Positions 7,304-16,050 are shown, counted from the first letter of the stretch. The stretch: 64,000 nucleotides of DNA from Limivicinus sp963617275 (GCA_963617275.1 CAVENX010000035.1:62001-126000), one strand, 5' to 3'. Notes: generated by a model not told the origin, from the sequence alone. Numbers and translations: made by a program.

Positions 7304-9484
7304 TCATTCGCTTGTCACAAGCTGTGCGTACATGCCGTTGAGCGACATAAGCTCAGAATGTGTCCCCCGCTCGGCGACCTTGCCGTGATCGAGAACGATT
7401 ATCTCGTCGCAGTCGCGGATCGTCGAAAGCCTGTGGGCGATCACGATGCAGGTGATGCCCCTGTCCTTTATGGCGTTGACCACCTCGTACTCGGTGCGCG
7501 CATCAAGCGCCGATGTCGCTTCGTCCATAATTATAATGGTGGGATCCTGCGCAAGCACGCGGGCGATCTCCATACGCTGGCGCTGACCGCCGGAGAAATC
7601 CTTGCCGCCTTCGGTGATCACATACTGATAACCGCCGTCACGCATCATGATATCCTCATGCAGCTTTGCATCCCGCGCCGCCATTATCATCTCAAAGTCC
7701 TCTATGGTCTTGTCCCACATCTTTATGTTGTTTGCAATAGTATCCTCAAAAAGGATTATGTCCTGATCGACTACCGCGAGAGAGCCGGTGAAGACGTTTC
7801 TGTCTATTTCCTCCCGGCGCTTGCCGCCGTAAAGTATTTCCCCGCTCCATGGCCGGTACAGACCGGAAATGAGCTTTGACAGCGTGGATTTGCCGCAGCC
7901 CGATGCACCGACAAAAGCAACGCGGCTTCCCGGTGCAAGCTTCATGCTGAAATTTTCAATAAGCGGGGGCGCAAGCTTTGAATATCCGAATGTCACGTTT
8001 TTAAGCTCTATCTCGCCGTTGAGCTTGCTGTATTCCCCGTCCTCGCCGATCTCATGCTCCTCACAGCCGGCGTCTGTGGGATACTTCATAACATCCTCGA
8101 CACGCTCCATTTTCGTGCGCATCTCCTGAATGGTCTGTCCGGCGGAGATAAGGGAGCTTGCGGGCGCAATGAACGATGCAAGGTAAAGCTGAAACGCGGT
8201 TATCTTGCCGACGGTAAAGCTGCCGCACATGACAAACCACACACCCAGCATCAGCACCGCCGTCTGCGTCAGGGCGTTCACTATCGCCGGAATCATGCCG
8301 AGCATATTGTTCAGCTTTGAAAACCTGGTGTTCTGGGTGTTCACGCTTGCCTGAAAGCCCGACCATCGCTCAAAATATCCGTTTTCGGTGCCGCTTGACT
8401 TTATCGTTTCTATCATTTCGATGCCGGCTACGGTGGCGCTTGAAAGCTTGCCCATGTCGCGCATCTGCACCCTTGTGATGTTGATGCGCTTTTTTGAGAT
8501 AAGGCGCGACACAAAGGAATCAATAACGATCGAGACGACGCCCACAAGCGTCAGCTGCCAGCTGTACCGTATCATGACCGCAAGGTAAAACACCATCATT
8601 GCCGCCTGCAAAACCAGCGGCGCAAGCGTCCCTATAAGGGTATTGGCTATGCTTGCGTTATCATTCTGCCGCTGTTGGATATCCCCCGCCATACGCTGAG
8701 AAAAAAATTCCATAGGCATATGCAGCACCCGCCAGAGAAACGATGTGCTGCCGATGACCGCCATTTTACCCCTTATTTTAAGCTGGGTAAGCGCATCGGC
8801 CGTCGCGGTAACTATCTGCAAAACGGCAACAGCGCTCATGCCGATAATGAACGGCGTGAACCATTCCGGATTTCTGCCCGTCAGCAGCCGGTCATAGAAG
8901 ACGCGGGTAAACGCAGGGTTTATAACACCCATCAGCGATGAAATAAGCGTTGTGAGTACAACAAACGCGATCGCCGGGGCGGCGCCCTTAAGGCGCTCCT
9001 TTGCAAAGGCAAGCATACTCTTCGGCTTTCCGCCCGGTTCAAAGCTCTCCGTCGGCTCAAACATAAGGCACACGCCGGTAAAGGAGCGGTCAAACTCCTC
9101 CATCGACAGACTGAGCGTACCCTTTGCGGGGTCATTGATGACGACCTTGTTTCCCCTGAAGCCGCAGCAGACGACAAAGTGATTAAAATCCCAATGCACT
9201 ATGCACGGGAACTGTCCTCCCTCCCGAAGCTCCTCCGGTTCAAGCCGGTAGCCCTGCGCTTTCAGTCCGTAACTCCGTGCGGCAACAAGGATGTTTTTCG
9301 CGTTCGACCCGTCACGCGACACGCCGCAGTCGGAACGCACCTGCTCAAGCGGTATCCATTTATCGTAATATGCAAGCACCATCGTCAGCGACGCTGCTCC
9401 GCATTCCAGCGCTTCCATCTGCATGACCACCGGCACCTTTGCCCAGCCCTTTTTTACCGGGGTCTTTACTTTTCTTTCTGCCAT
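7304..9484 (-). CDS. NHLP-type bacteriocin export ABC transporter with C39 leader peptidase
   Basis: A 726-residue exporter with three parts. A C39 cysteine peptidase occupies about residues 15-140; its likely triad is Cys28 (in QMEALECGAAS), His102 (HWDFNHFVV) and Asp118 (INDPAKG). A six-helix membrane domain spans about 165-440. The ATPase has Walker A GASGCGKST, signature FSGGQRQR and IIIMDEATSALD. Such proteins cut the leader from a peptide at a double-glycine site while exporting it. All catalytic residues are intact, so it should be functional. It is followed after 14 bp by the second ABC subunit and preceded by the HlyD-like gene, the standard gene order of NHLP cassettes. Confidence 0.88.
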   Translation of the reverse strand: MAERKVKTPVKKGWAKVPVVMQMEALECGAASLTMVLAYYDKWIPLEQVRSDCGVSRDGSNAKNILVAARSYGLKAQGYRLEPEELREGGQFPCIVHWDFNHFVVCCGFRGNKVVINDPAKGTLSLSMEEFDRSFTGVCLMFEPTESFEPGGKPKSMLAFAKERLKGAAPAIAFVVLTTLISSLMGVINPAFTRVFYDRLLTGRNPEWFTPFIIGMSAVAVLQIVTATADALTQLKIRGKMAVIGSTSFLWRVLHMPMEFFSQRMAGDIQQRQNDNASIANTLIGTLAPLVLQAAMMVFYLAVMIRYSWQLTLVGVVSIVIDSFVSRLISKKRINITRVQMRDMGKLSSATVAGIEMIETIKSSGTENGYFERWSGFQASVNTQNTRFSKLNNMLGMIPAIVNALTQTAVLMLGVWFVMCGSFTVGKITAFQLYLASFIAPASSLISAGQTIQEMRTKMERVEDVMKYPTDAGCEEHEIGEDGEYSKLNGEIELKNVTFGYSKLAPPLIENFSMKLAPGSRVAFVGASGCGKSTLSKLISGLYRPWSGEILYGGKRREEIDRNVFTGSLAVVDQDIILFEDTIANNIKMWDKTIEDFEMIMAARDAKLHEDIMMRDGGYQYVITEGGKDFSGGQRQRMEIARVLAQDPTIIIMDEATSALDARTEYEVVNAIKDRGITCIVIAHRLSTIRDCDEIIVLDHGKVAERGTHSELMSLNGMYAQLVTSE

Positions 9485-9495
9485 TGTACCCCTCC

Positions 9496-9969
9496 TCAGT
9501 CAAACACGAAGGACATGGGGTTTACCTGTTCCGTGATGATCCTGGCGGTATATACGCCCTCGGGAAGCTCCGCGCCGACCTTTGCGCTGTACACCCACTC
9601 GCCTGCTATAAGCCCGCCTATATGCATGGCGTACTCCGGAATATCCTCATCCACCTTTTCGGGAACAGACGACAGCATGCCGAGGGTATAACGCTCCCCG
9701 TCTATCTCAACGGGCATACCCGCTTCGCAGGCTTCCCTGTCGGCTTCGCGGATGTAACACAGCGTCTCCCCGCCGCTGCTCACAGCGCATACGGTTACGC
9801 CGCTTTCTATCGTACCGAATGCCGCCCATACGCAAGCGCCCGCAAGCAGAATCACGATGGCCGCCAGAAGCAGCCATATTCCCGGATTTGATACACGTAT
9901 ATAATCGTTGAGCTGTTCCGGTGACGAGATCCTTTCTATGCTTTTCTTTCTGAAAACGCCGTTGTCCAT
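9496..9969 (-). CDS. Short HlyD-like secretion protein of the NHLP export cassette
   Basis: A 157-residue protein with a basic cytoplasmic N-terminus (FRKKSIERISSPEQLNDYI), one membrane helix at about residues 30-52 and a small extracellular beta-rich region. The N-terminus matches the family 'NHLM bacteriocin system secretion protein', the adaptor of these exporters. It is much shorter than typical HlyD proteins and has no coiled-coil hairpin, which suits a Gram-positive cell without an outer membrane. The start at 9969 follows GGAGGAATTAC. It begins the three-gene operon with gaps of 11 and 14 bp. Confidence 0.78.
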   Translation of the reverse strand: MDNGVFRKKSIERISSPEQLNDYIRVSNPGIWLLLAAIVILLAGACVWAAFGTIESGVTVCAVSSGGETLCYIREADREACEAGMPVEIDGERYTLGMLSSVPEKVDEDIPEYAMHIGGLIAGEWVYSAKVGAELPEGVYTARIITEQVNPMSFVFD

Positions 9970-10044
9970 GGTAATTCCTCCAAATCTGTCCTGCGCTCGT
10001 CCGTGTCCGTGCAATATTTCCTGCGGCTGCACACAATTAATTAG

Positions 10045-10073
10045 ATATTAACACACAATTATGTAAAATGGAA
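10045..10073 (-). promoter_or_regulatory. Probable promoter of the export cassette
   Basis: On the minus strand TTCCAT (10073-10068) and TAATAT (10050-10045) are 17 bases apart. The -35 match is weak, but the position downstream of a terminator and about 75 bases before the first gene is right. Confidence 0.45.
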
Positions 10074-10104
10074 CCGGCAATTACGCGCCGCAGGCGCAAA
10101 AAAA

Positions 10105-10137
10105 CGGTCAACGCGGAAACATTCCCCGCATTGACCG
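10105..10137 (-). terminator. Intrinsic terminator after the Ig-like membrane protein gene
   Basis: Twelve-base arms (10105-10116 and 10126-10137, one mismatch) are followed on the minus strand by a run of seven T. It separates the Ig-like gene from the export cassette downstream. Confidence 0.85.
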
Positions 10138-10151
10138 GACTCCGAAAATTT

Positions 10152-10481
10152 TTATTTGCCGTTTCGCACGGTAACTATCCTGCTCACGGTCGCCCTCTTG
10201 CCGAGATACGTTGCAGAATAGACTATCTCCGTATCCCCGGCGACACTGCTGTCAACCACGCATGAGATGCCTACCGGCAGCGCATTTCCGCTCGGATCCT
10301 TTGCAACAGCGCCTTTTTCCTCATACTTCTCGCCAAGCTCAAGATAAACATGGTCGCTTCCGTTAAGCTCGATCGTCGGTGATGAACACACCACCGCCGC
10401 GGCAAAAAATACTATAATGCAGATGCCTGCGAATATGATGAACCAAAACTGTCTTTTTGTAAGTTTTTGCGGTTTCAGCAT
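10152..10481 (-). CDS. Membrane-anchored single Ig-like (DUF5011-type) domain protein
   Basis: A 109-residue protein with a basic N-terminus, one strong hydrophobic helix at about residues 12-34, and one extracellular domain. That domain runs from PTIELNGSDHVYLELGEKYEEKG to TYLGKRATVSRIVTV and matches the bacterial Ig-like/DUF5011 pattern (tyrosine/glycine-rich 'Y.EKGA.A.D..G', then a final 'V.Y.A......T..R.V.V'). No enzyme motif is present. It is transcribed separately, with its own promoter and terminator, just upstream of the peptide-export genes. It may be a surface accessory of that system or an unrelated wall protein; I cannot tell which. GGAG lies 9-10 bases before the ATG. Confidence 0.65.
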   Translation of the reverse strand: MLKPQKLTKRQFWFIIFAGICIIVFFAAAVVCSSPTIELNGSDHVYLELGEKYEEKGAVAKDPSGNALPVGISCVVDSSVAGDTEIVYSATYLGKRATVSRIVTVRNGK

Positions 10482-10671
10482 AAAAACAAATCTCCAAAAA
10501 CATTTCTATGGCCGCACCGCATAACGCGGCAAGATCAGGCGCTTGGAAATTTCGTGTTCCGGCAACGGCAGTTTTCCGGTAATACTCTGTGTATTTCACG
10601 AAAAGAGAGCGGAGCGGAACTTGAATTTTTTCTGTATGGCGCAGCGCTGTTCTGTATGCAGCTAAATATAT

Positions 10672-10700
10672 ATTATATATCATTCTATAAAAGGCTGCAA
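10672..10700 (-). promoter_or_regulatory. Sigma-A promoter for the Ig-like protein gene
   Basis: On the minus strand TTGCAG (10700-10695), a 17-base spacer and TATAAT (10677-10672) are near consensus. The transcript would have a leader of about 180 bases (10482-10665). I looked for known riboswitch cores in it and found none; one hairpin-forming GC-rich stretch lies around 10510-10540. Confidence 0.75.
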
Positions 10701-10707
10701 CACTTTT

Positions 10708-11181
10708 TTATTGTTTTCTGCACCTTTTCCCCGCGAAAAAATCTTTCAGCACAGCCGCACATTCCTCGGCGCAAACGCCCGCAAACACTGCCGGTGAGTG
10801 GCCGTATTTCTCCGAGAACAGGTCTATAACGCTTCCGACGGAACCGGTAAGCGCTTCACGCGCACCGAAAACAAGGGTCGGAACACGGCTCATTATTATC
10901 GCGCCCGCACACATCGGACACGGCTCAAGCGTGACATACATGGTGCAGCCGTCAAGCCGCCAATCGCCGAGCGCGGCGGAAGCTTCGCGTATCGCCTCCA
11001 TTTCCGCATGTGCGGTGGCGTCGTTTTTTTCTATCCGTCTGTTTCTGCCCCGGCCTATGACCTTTCCTCCGGCGTCAGCAATCACGCAGCCCACCGGAAC
11101 CTCCCCGTTGACCGCCGCTTCTTCGGCCAATGCAAGCGCAAGGGACATATAGTACTCTCTCCCGTTTTCAATCGGATCCAT
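10708..11181 (-). CDS. tadA: tRNA-specific adenosine deaminase
   Basis: TadA converts adenosine 34 of tRNA-Arg(ACG) to inosine. The 157-residue protein has the zinc deaminase signature with His58-Ala-Glu60 and Cys88/Cys91 in PCPMCAGA. The length and the GGKVIGRGRNRR segment fit TadA rather than guanine or cytidine deaminases. It follows pta on the same strand after a hairpin terminator, so it may depend on read-through or on a promoter I cannot see. Confidence 0.92.
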   Translation of the reverse strand: MDPIENGREYYMSLALALAEEAAVNGEVPVGCVIADAGGKVIGRGRNRRIEKNDATAHAEMEAIREASAALGDWRLDGCTMYVTLEPCPMCAGAIIMSRVPTLVFGAREALTGSVGSVIDLFSEKYGHSPAVFAGVCAEECAAVLKDFFAGKRCRKQ

Positions 11182-11200
11182 AATTCACTCTCCGGACAGC

Positions 11201-11237
11201 AAAAAAGAAGAGCGGAAATCCCCGCTCTCCTTTTTTG
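11201..11237 (-). terminator. Intrinsic terminator after pta
   Basis: The arms GAGCGG (11210-11215) and CCGCTC (11222-11227) extend into A-rich and T-rich flanks, giving a symmetrical bidirectional terminator between pta and tadA. Confidence 0.75.
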
Positions 11238-11247
11238 ATTATTTCAA

Positions 11248-12246
11248 TTACTTGAGTGCGGCGGTGATGATCGCCATCTGGTAGACTTCCTCCGCATTGC
11301 AGCCGCGGCTGAGGTCGTTGATAGGTGCGTTGAGTCCCTGAAGGATGGGGCCATATGCGGCAAAGCCGCCGAGACGCTGCGCTATCTTATAGCCGATGTT
11401 GCCGGACTGTATTTCGGGGAAAATGAATGTGTTCGCATAGCCTGCAACGCTGCTGCCGGGGAACTTGAGCTGGCCGACAACGGGAGAAACGGCGCAGTCA
11501 AACTGCATTTCGCCGTCGATGGCCACATCGGGAGCCATTTCCTTTGCAATCGCCGTCGCATTGCGCACAAGGTCAACCGCCGGGCCCTTGCCGGAACCCT
11601 TGGAGGAGTAGGACAGCATTGCGACCTTCGGGTCAATGCCGAAGACCTTTGCGGTCTTTGCCGTCTCAACGGCGACCTCGGCAAGCTGCTGTGCAGCGGT
11701 CAGAACGACGTTGCCTTCCTTGTCCTTCTTGTCCTCATAGGAGATGTTGATAGCGCAGTCGCCCATTGCCAGCATCTCATCGCCGCGAACCATAATGAAG
11801 CAGGAGCTTACAAGGTTTGCGCCTTTTTTCGTCTTGACGAGCTGGAGTGCGGGGCGGACAGTATCGGCGGTGGAATAGGTCGCGCCGCCAAGCAGTGCGT
11901 CGGCATAGCCCATCTTGACGAGCATGGTGCCGAAATAGTTGCTCTTCATGAGGCTTGCGCGGCATTCGTCGGCAGTCATCTTGCCCTTGCGCAGCTCAAC
12001 CATTTTTTCGACCATAGCGTCCATCAGGTCGCTGGTGACGGGGTCGATTATATCAAGCCCGTCTATATCAAAGCCGCCCTTTGCGGCAGCTGCCTTGACC
12101 TCATCGACGTTGCCGACGAGAACGGGCGTAAGGAAACCGTCTTTTTTGAGTCTCGCAGACGCCTCAAGGATACGTGCGTCCGAACCTTCGGTGAAAACTA
12201 TCTTGCGGGGATTTGCTTTGAGTATCTCAATAAGATTTTCAAACAT
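11248..12246 (-). CDS. pta: Phosphate acetyltransferase
   Basis: Pta interconverts acetyl-CoA and acetyl phosphate, the first step of acetate formation with ATP gain in fermenters. The 332-residue protein is a single-domain class I Pta: MFENLIEILKANPRKIVFTEG at the start, then the SYSSKGSGKGP segment and a C-terminal half with PSS/VAGYANTFIFPEIQSGNIGYK, the typical catalytic region. The start at 12246 has GGAGGAG upstream, while the longer in-frame reading lacks one. No ackA is adjacent, so acetate kinase must lie elsewhere. It is transcribed divergently from lepA. Confidence 0.94.
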   Translation of the reverse strand: MFENLIEILKANPRKIVFTEGSDARILEASARLKKDGFLTPVLVGNVDEVKAAAAKGGFDIDGLDIIDPVTSDLMDAMVEKMVELRKGKMTADECRASLMKSNYFGTMLVKMGYADALLGGATYSTADTVRPALQLVKTKKGANLVSSCFIMVRGDEMLAMGDCAINISYEDKKDKEGNVVLTAAQQLAEVAVETAKTAKVFGIDPKVAMLSYSSKGSGKGPAVDLVRNATAIAKEMAPDVAIDGEMQFDCAVSPVVGQLKFPGSSVAGYANTFIFPEIQSGNIGYKIAQRLGGFAAYGPILQGLNAPINDLSRGCNAEEVYQMAIITAALK

Positions 12247-12309
12247 TTTTATTTCTCCTCCGTTATGTTTTTTACAAAAGGGCAAATTTTCAAAAACTCT
12301 AACATTATT

Positions 12310-12338
12310 ACTTTACCACTATGCTTTCCATTTTTCAA
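12310..12338 (-). promoter_or_regulatory. Sigma-A promoter for pta
   Basis: On the minus strand TTGAAA (12338-12333) and TAAAGT (12315-12310) are 17 bases apart, leaving a leader of about 55 bases. Confidence 0.7.
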
Positions 12339-12358
12339 GGTTTGTGTGCGAATTATTA

Positions 12359-12387
12359 TTTACAAAGAAGCGGATCACGGATATAAT
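12359..12387 (+). promoter_or_regulatory. Sigma-A promoter for lepA
   Basis: TTTACA (12359-12364), 17 bases, then a perfect TATAAT (12382-12387). The transcript start is predicted about 25 bases before the lepA ATG. Confidence 0.8.
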
Positions 12388-12420
12388 GTTTATTATATTG
12401 ATAATCTTACGGAGACGCAA

Positions 12421-14226
12421 ATGACAGACCAGAAGTATATAAGAAATTTCTCGATAATCGCACATATAGACCACGGCAAATCCACCCTGTCTGACCGCCT
12501 TATAGAAAAATGCAACGCTGTTGAGCAGCGCATCATGGAGGATCAGATCCTTGACAATATGGATCTTGAAAGGGAGCGCGGCATTACAATAAAGGCACGC
12601 GCCGTCGGGCTTAAATACAGCGCATCCGACGGACATGAGTACACGCTCAACCTTATCGACACGCCGGGTCATGTTGACTTCAACTATGAGGTCAGCCGTT
12701 CCCTCGCCGCGTGCGACGGCGCGGTGCTGGTGGTGGATGCGTCGCAGGGTGTCGAGGCGCAGACGCTCTCCAACACCTATCTTGCGCTGGACAACGATCT
12801 TGAGATCATCCCAGTCGTCAACAAGATAGACCTGCCCGCCGCCGACCCGAAGCGCGTCAAGGATGAGATCGAAGAAATAATAGGCATACCCGCGCAGGAC
12901 GCACCGGAGATAAGCGCAAAGGCCGGCATAAATATCGACGCGGTTCTGGACGATATCGTCAAAAATATTCCCGCGCCCACAGGCAATCCCAACGCGCCGC
13001 TGAAAGCGCTTATATTTGACAGTCAGTACGACAATTACCGCGGCGTTATCGTTTTCATGCGCATAATGGACGGGTGCATCCGCAAGGACAGCGAGGTGCT
13101 GCTGATGTCCACCGGCGCAAGGTGCAAGGTCGTCGAGGTCGGGCATATGCGTCCTATCGGGCTTGAAGCCTGTGACGAGCTGTGGGCGGGCGACGTCGGC
13201 TACTTCACTGCAAGCATCAAGAATGTTGAGGATACCCGCGTCGGCGATACCGTTACCGATGCGCTGAACCCCACTGCCGAGGCTCTGCCCGGCTACCGCC
13301 CCGCAAGAGCTATGGTATACTGCGGCATCTACACGGAGGACGGCTCCAAATACCCCGATCTGCGCGACGCGCTCGATAAGCTCAAGCTAAACGACGCTTC
13401 CCTTTCATATGAGCCGGAAAGCTCTGTCGCTCTCGGCTTCGGCTTCCGCTGCGGCTTCCTCGGTATGCTGCACATGGAGGTAATACAGGAGCGGCTTGAG
13501 CGCGAGTTTGACCTTGAGCTGGTCACGACCCTGCCCTCGGTCATTTATAAAATAATCCTCACCGACGGCAGCACCGTCATGGTGGACAATCCCCACAACT
13601 ACCCCGACGTTCCGTCCATCGCCGAGGCGTATGAGCCGTATGTAAAGGTCTCGATAATAACGCCAAATGATTTTGTCGGCAACATAATGCCGCTTTGTCA
13701 GGACAGGCGAGGCGAGTATAAAAACATGACCTATCTTGACTCCCGCCTTGTGGAGATGCATTACGAAATGCCGCTCAACGAGATCGTATATGACTTTTTT
13801 GACACGCTCAAGGCACGCACAAAGGGCTATGCCTCTCTCGACTATGAGCTGAGCGAATACAAGCAGAGCGATCTTGTCAAGGTGGATATGCTTCTCAACG
13901 GCGATCAGGTGGACGCGCTCAGCTTCATCGCGCACCGCGAAAAGGCATACGGCAGAGCAAGAAAGCTCTGCGAAAAGCTCAAGGACAATATCCCGCGCCA
14001 GCTTTTTGAGGTGCCCATCCAAGCGGCTATTGGCGGTAAGATAATCGCCCGCGAAACCGTGCGGGCAATGCGCAAGGATGTGCTCGCAAAGTGCTACGGT
14101 GGTGACATCACAAGAAAAAAGAAGCTTCTTGAAAAGCAGAAGGAAGGCAAGAAAAAAATGCGCCAGCTCGGCTCTGTGCAGATACCGACGGAAGCTTTCC
14201 TTGCCGTGCTCAAGCTGGACGAATGA
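12421..14226 (+). CDS. lepA: Elongation factor 4 (ribosome back-translocase GTPase)
   Basis: LepA is a translational GTPase that helps ribosomes under stress. The 601-residue length is the family norm. The GTPase has the P-loop AHIDHGKST at residues 14-22, the switch motif DTPGHVDF and NKIDLP. The C-terminal domain has the LepA-specific stretch GGDITRKKKLLEKQKEGKKK. ATG 12421 follows GGAG and starts MTDQKYIRNFSIIAHIDH, matching family starts; the in-frame extension upstream would run through the promoter. It is monocistronic, with its own promoter and terminator. Confidence 0.96.
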   Translation: MTDQKYIRNFSIIAHIDHGKSTLSDRLIEKCNAVEQRIMEDQILDNMDLERERGITIKARAVGLKYSASDGHEYTLNLIDTPGHVDFNYEVSRSLAACDGAVLVVDASQGVEAQTLSNTYLALDNDLEIIPVVNKIDLPAADPKRVKDEIEEIIGIPAQDAPEISAKAGINIDAVLDDIVKNIPAPTGNPNAPLKALIFDSQYDNYRGVIVFMRIMDGCIRKDSEVLLMSTGARCKVVEVGHMRPIGLEACDELWAGDVGYFTASIKNVEDTRVGDTVTDALNPTAEALPGYRPARAMVYCGIYTEDGSKYPDLRDALDKLKLNDASLSYEPESSVALGFGFRCGFLGMLHMEVIQERLEREFDLELVTTLPSVIYKIILTDGSTVMVDNPHNYPDVPSIAEAYEPYVKVSIITPNDFVGNIMPLCQDRRGEYKNMTYLDSRLVEMHYEMPLNEIVYDFFDTLKARTKGYASLDYELSEYKQSDLVKVDMLLNGDQVDALSFIAHREKAYGRARKLCEKLKDNIPRQLFEVPIQAAIGGKIIARETVRAMRKDVLAKCYGGDITRKKKLLEKQKEGKKKMRQLGSVQIPTEAFLAVLKLDE

Positions 14227-14284
14227 TATAAGCTTGCCGGATGATCTCTTTGAGATTCCGTTGAAAAGTGCTGCACTGCGCTTC

Positions 14285-14323
14285 GTGCCGCGGCTGTTCG
14301 CTTACAGTGAACAGCCGCGGCAC
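14285..14323 (+). terminator. Intrinsic terminator of lepA
   Basis: A perfect 15-bp GC-rich stem (14285-14299 with 14309-14323) is followed by AAAGAATTTTT. It also serves the convergent GIY-YIG gene ending at 14358. Confidence 0.85.
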
Positions 14324-14357
14324 AAAGAATTTTTCCGGCATACAAGCAGCTGCCGCT

Positions 14358-14621
14358 TTACACTTCGGTATCGGATGCCGTGCTTCCGGAGATGAGTTTC
14401 ATTTTTTGCGGCCGTGTCATACGCTTTATATGCCATTCACGGCTCATGGCTTCTTCCTTCGTCCCATAGCGCTCATAATACAAAAGCTCCACAGGGAGTC
14501 GGGAACGGGTATATTTTGCCCCGCTGCCGCCGTTATGCGCAAGGAGCCGTTTTTCAAGATCGTTTGTCCAGCCGGTATACAGCGTACCGTCTGCACAGCG
14601 GAGAATATATGTATAGTTCAC
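14358..14621 (-). CDS. GIY-YIG nuclease domain protein (UPF0213/YhbQ type)
   Basis: An 87-residue single-domain GIY-YIG protein. The motif reads YTYILRC...LYTGWTND, so the second element is YTG rather than YIG; it is followed by the conserved Arg in RLLAHN and Glu in SREWHIKRM. Small UPF0213 proteins of this kind are common, and their DNA substrate is unclear. The GTG start overlaps the stop of the upstream DUF951 gene by 4 bp, making it the last gene of the tcdA-rarA-DUF951 operon. Confidence 0.82.
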   Translation of the reverse strand: MNYTYILRCADGTLYTGWTNDLEKRLLAHNGGSGAKYTRSRLPVELLYYERYGTKEEAMSREWHIKRMTRPQKMKLISGSTASDTEV

Positions 14622-14794
14622 CGCTTTACCTGCTTCACGTTTTTTTCAAAATTTGAGCGCGGGCCCATTACCTCGTGGCCGCAGCCAAGGCATTTCAGTC
14701 TGAAGTCCGCCCCGATGCGCAGCACCTGCCACTCCCTGCTGCCGCATGGGTGGGCTTTTTTCATTGTGAGGATATCGCCGACCTGTATATCCAT
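14618..14794 (-). CDS. DUF951 family small zinc-ribbon-like protein
   Basis: A 58-residue protein starting MDIQVGDILTMKKAHPCGS and containing CLGCGHEVMGPRS near residues 35-47. It matches the DUF951 family, which is nearly universal in Firmicutes and has no known function. The pattern of three cysteines (one in HPCGS, two in CLGC) suggests a small metal-binding or SH3-like nucleic-acid binder; this is inference. Its ATG overlaps the last base of the rarA stop (TAATG) and its stop overlaps the GTG of the next gene, so all four genes are translationally coupled. Confidence 0.88.
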   Translation of the reverse strand: MDIQVGDILTMKKAHPCGSREWQVLRIGADFRLKCLGCGHEVMGPRSNFEKNVKQVKR

Positions 14795-16050
14795 TATTTT
14801 TTGACCTCATCCCAATATTTTTTGAACGCCTGCTCGGTCTTGTTGTCGCCGTATTCGTAGTACTTTGCGTCTTTCAGATCGTCCGGCAGATACTGCTGCT
14901 TCACCCAATGGTTCTTGTAATTATGCGGATATTTATAGCCCTGTTCCCGCTCAAAGCCTGTGCCGTCGGCATGAACGTTCTGAAGCTCACGCGGGAATGA
15001 GCCGACATGGCCGCGCCGCACATCCGCCGCCGCCGCGTCAATGGCGCAGACAACGCTGTTGGATTTGGGCGCGTTGGCAAGGAGTATAACCGCCTCGGCA
15101 AGCGGAAGCCGTCCCTCGGGGATGCCGAGCTGCATGGCTGAATCCACACACGCTTTTACTATCGGCACCGCCTGCGGATAGGCAAGGCCGACATCCTCGC
15201 TAGCGGAGCATAGAATACGCCTGCATGCGCCGATAAGATCGCCCGCTTCCAGCAGCCTTGCAAGGTAATGCAGCGCCGCGTCCGTGTCGGAGCCGCGCAG
15301 GGATTTCATCAGCGCGGAGAGAGAATCGAAATGCTCATCCCCCTCGCGGTCATAGCGCATGGAGGAGCGCTGTGAAATAGCTTCTGCATCGGCGAGAGTC
15401 ACCGTACCGCCATCCTCCGCCGCAGAAAACAGCAGCTCAACGGAATTCAGCGCCTTTCTCACATCGCCGCCGCAGGATAGAGCTATCCTTCTCACAACGC
15501 CGTTCTCAACGGTGAGCGGCTTTTCAAGCCTGGCGTTCATTATTCTTATCGCCCGCTCGACCGCACTTTCGGCCTCCGCCGCCGTTATCGGCTTGAACTC
15601 AAACACCGTGGATCGGCTCAGAATAGCGTTGAACACACAGAAATAAGGATTCTCCGTCGTAGAGGCGATCAGCGTTATGCGCCCGTCCTCGATAAACTCA
15701 AGGAGCGACTGCTGCTGCTTTTTATTAAAATACTGTATCTCATCCAGATACAGCAGCACGCCGTCCGGGGTAAGGAATGTATCCAGCTCATCAATGATCC
15801 TCTTAATGTCGGATATGCCGGCGGTCGTCGCATTGAGCTTGCGCAGGGTTCGGTTCGTGCGCTGCGCTATAATGCGCGCAACGGTGGTTTTTCCCGTACC
15901 GGACGGACCGTAGAAAATCATATTCGGGATATGCCCGCTGTTCACGATGCGCCGGAGCATACCGTTCGTGCCGAGAATATGCTTCTGCCCGACAACATCG
16001 TCAAGAGAGTCGGGGCGTATCTCGTCCGCAAGGGGTTTATAGTCGCTCAT
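14794..16050 (-). CDS. rarA: Replication-associated recombination protein A (AAA+ ATPase)
   Basis: RarA/MgsA works at stalled replication forks. The 418-residue protein has Walker A GPSGTGKTT at residues 48-56, Walker B LLYLDEIQYF, sensor STTENPYF and the C-terminal tetramerisation domain with ALHYLARLLEAGDLIGACRRI. The length matches the family. It overlaps tcdA by 4 bp upstream and DUF951 by 1 bp downstream. Confidence 0.93.
   Translation of the reverse strand: MSDYKPLADEIRPDSLDDVVGQKHILGTNGMLRRIVNSGHIPNMIFYGPSGTGKTTVARIIAQRTNRTLRKLNATTAGISDIKRIIDELDTFLTPDGVLLYLDEIQYFNKKQQQSLLEFIEDGRITLIASTTENPYFCVFNAILSRSTVFEFKPITAAEAESAVERAIRIMNARLEKPLTVENGVVRRIALSCGGDVRKALNSVELLFSAAEDGGTVTLADAEAISQRSSMRYDREGDEHFDSLSALMKSLRGSDTDAALHYLARLLEAGDLIGACRRILCSASEDVGLAYPQAVPIVKACVDSAMQLGIPEGRLPLAEAVILLANAPKSNSVVCAIDAAAADVRRGHVGSFPRELQNVHADGTGFEREQGYKYPHNYKNHWVKQQYLPDDLKDAKYYEYGDNKTEQAFKKYWDEVKK

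Noticed and set aside
10482..10665. A riboswitch in the long leader of the Ig-like protein gene
   Set aside because: I compared it by eye with c-di-GMP, THF, purine and SAM cores and found no match; only ordinary GC-rich stems are present.
12265..12420. N-terminal extension of lepA by 52 codons
   Set aside because: The stretch contains the lepA promoter (12359-12387), and the pta start region lies opposite; the family start is the ATG at 12421 behind GGAG.
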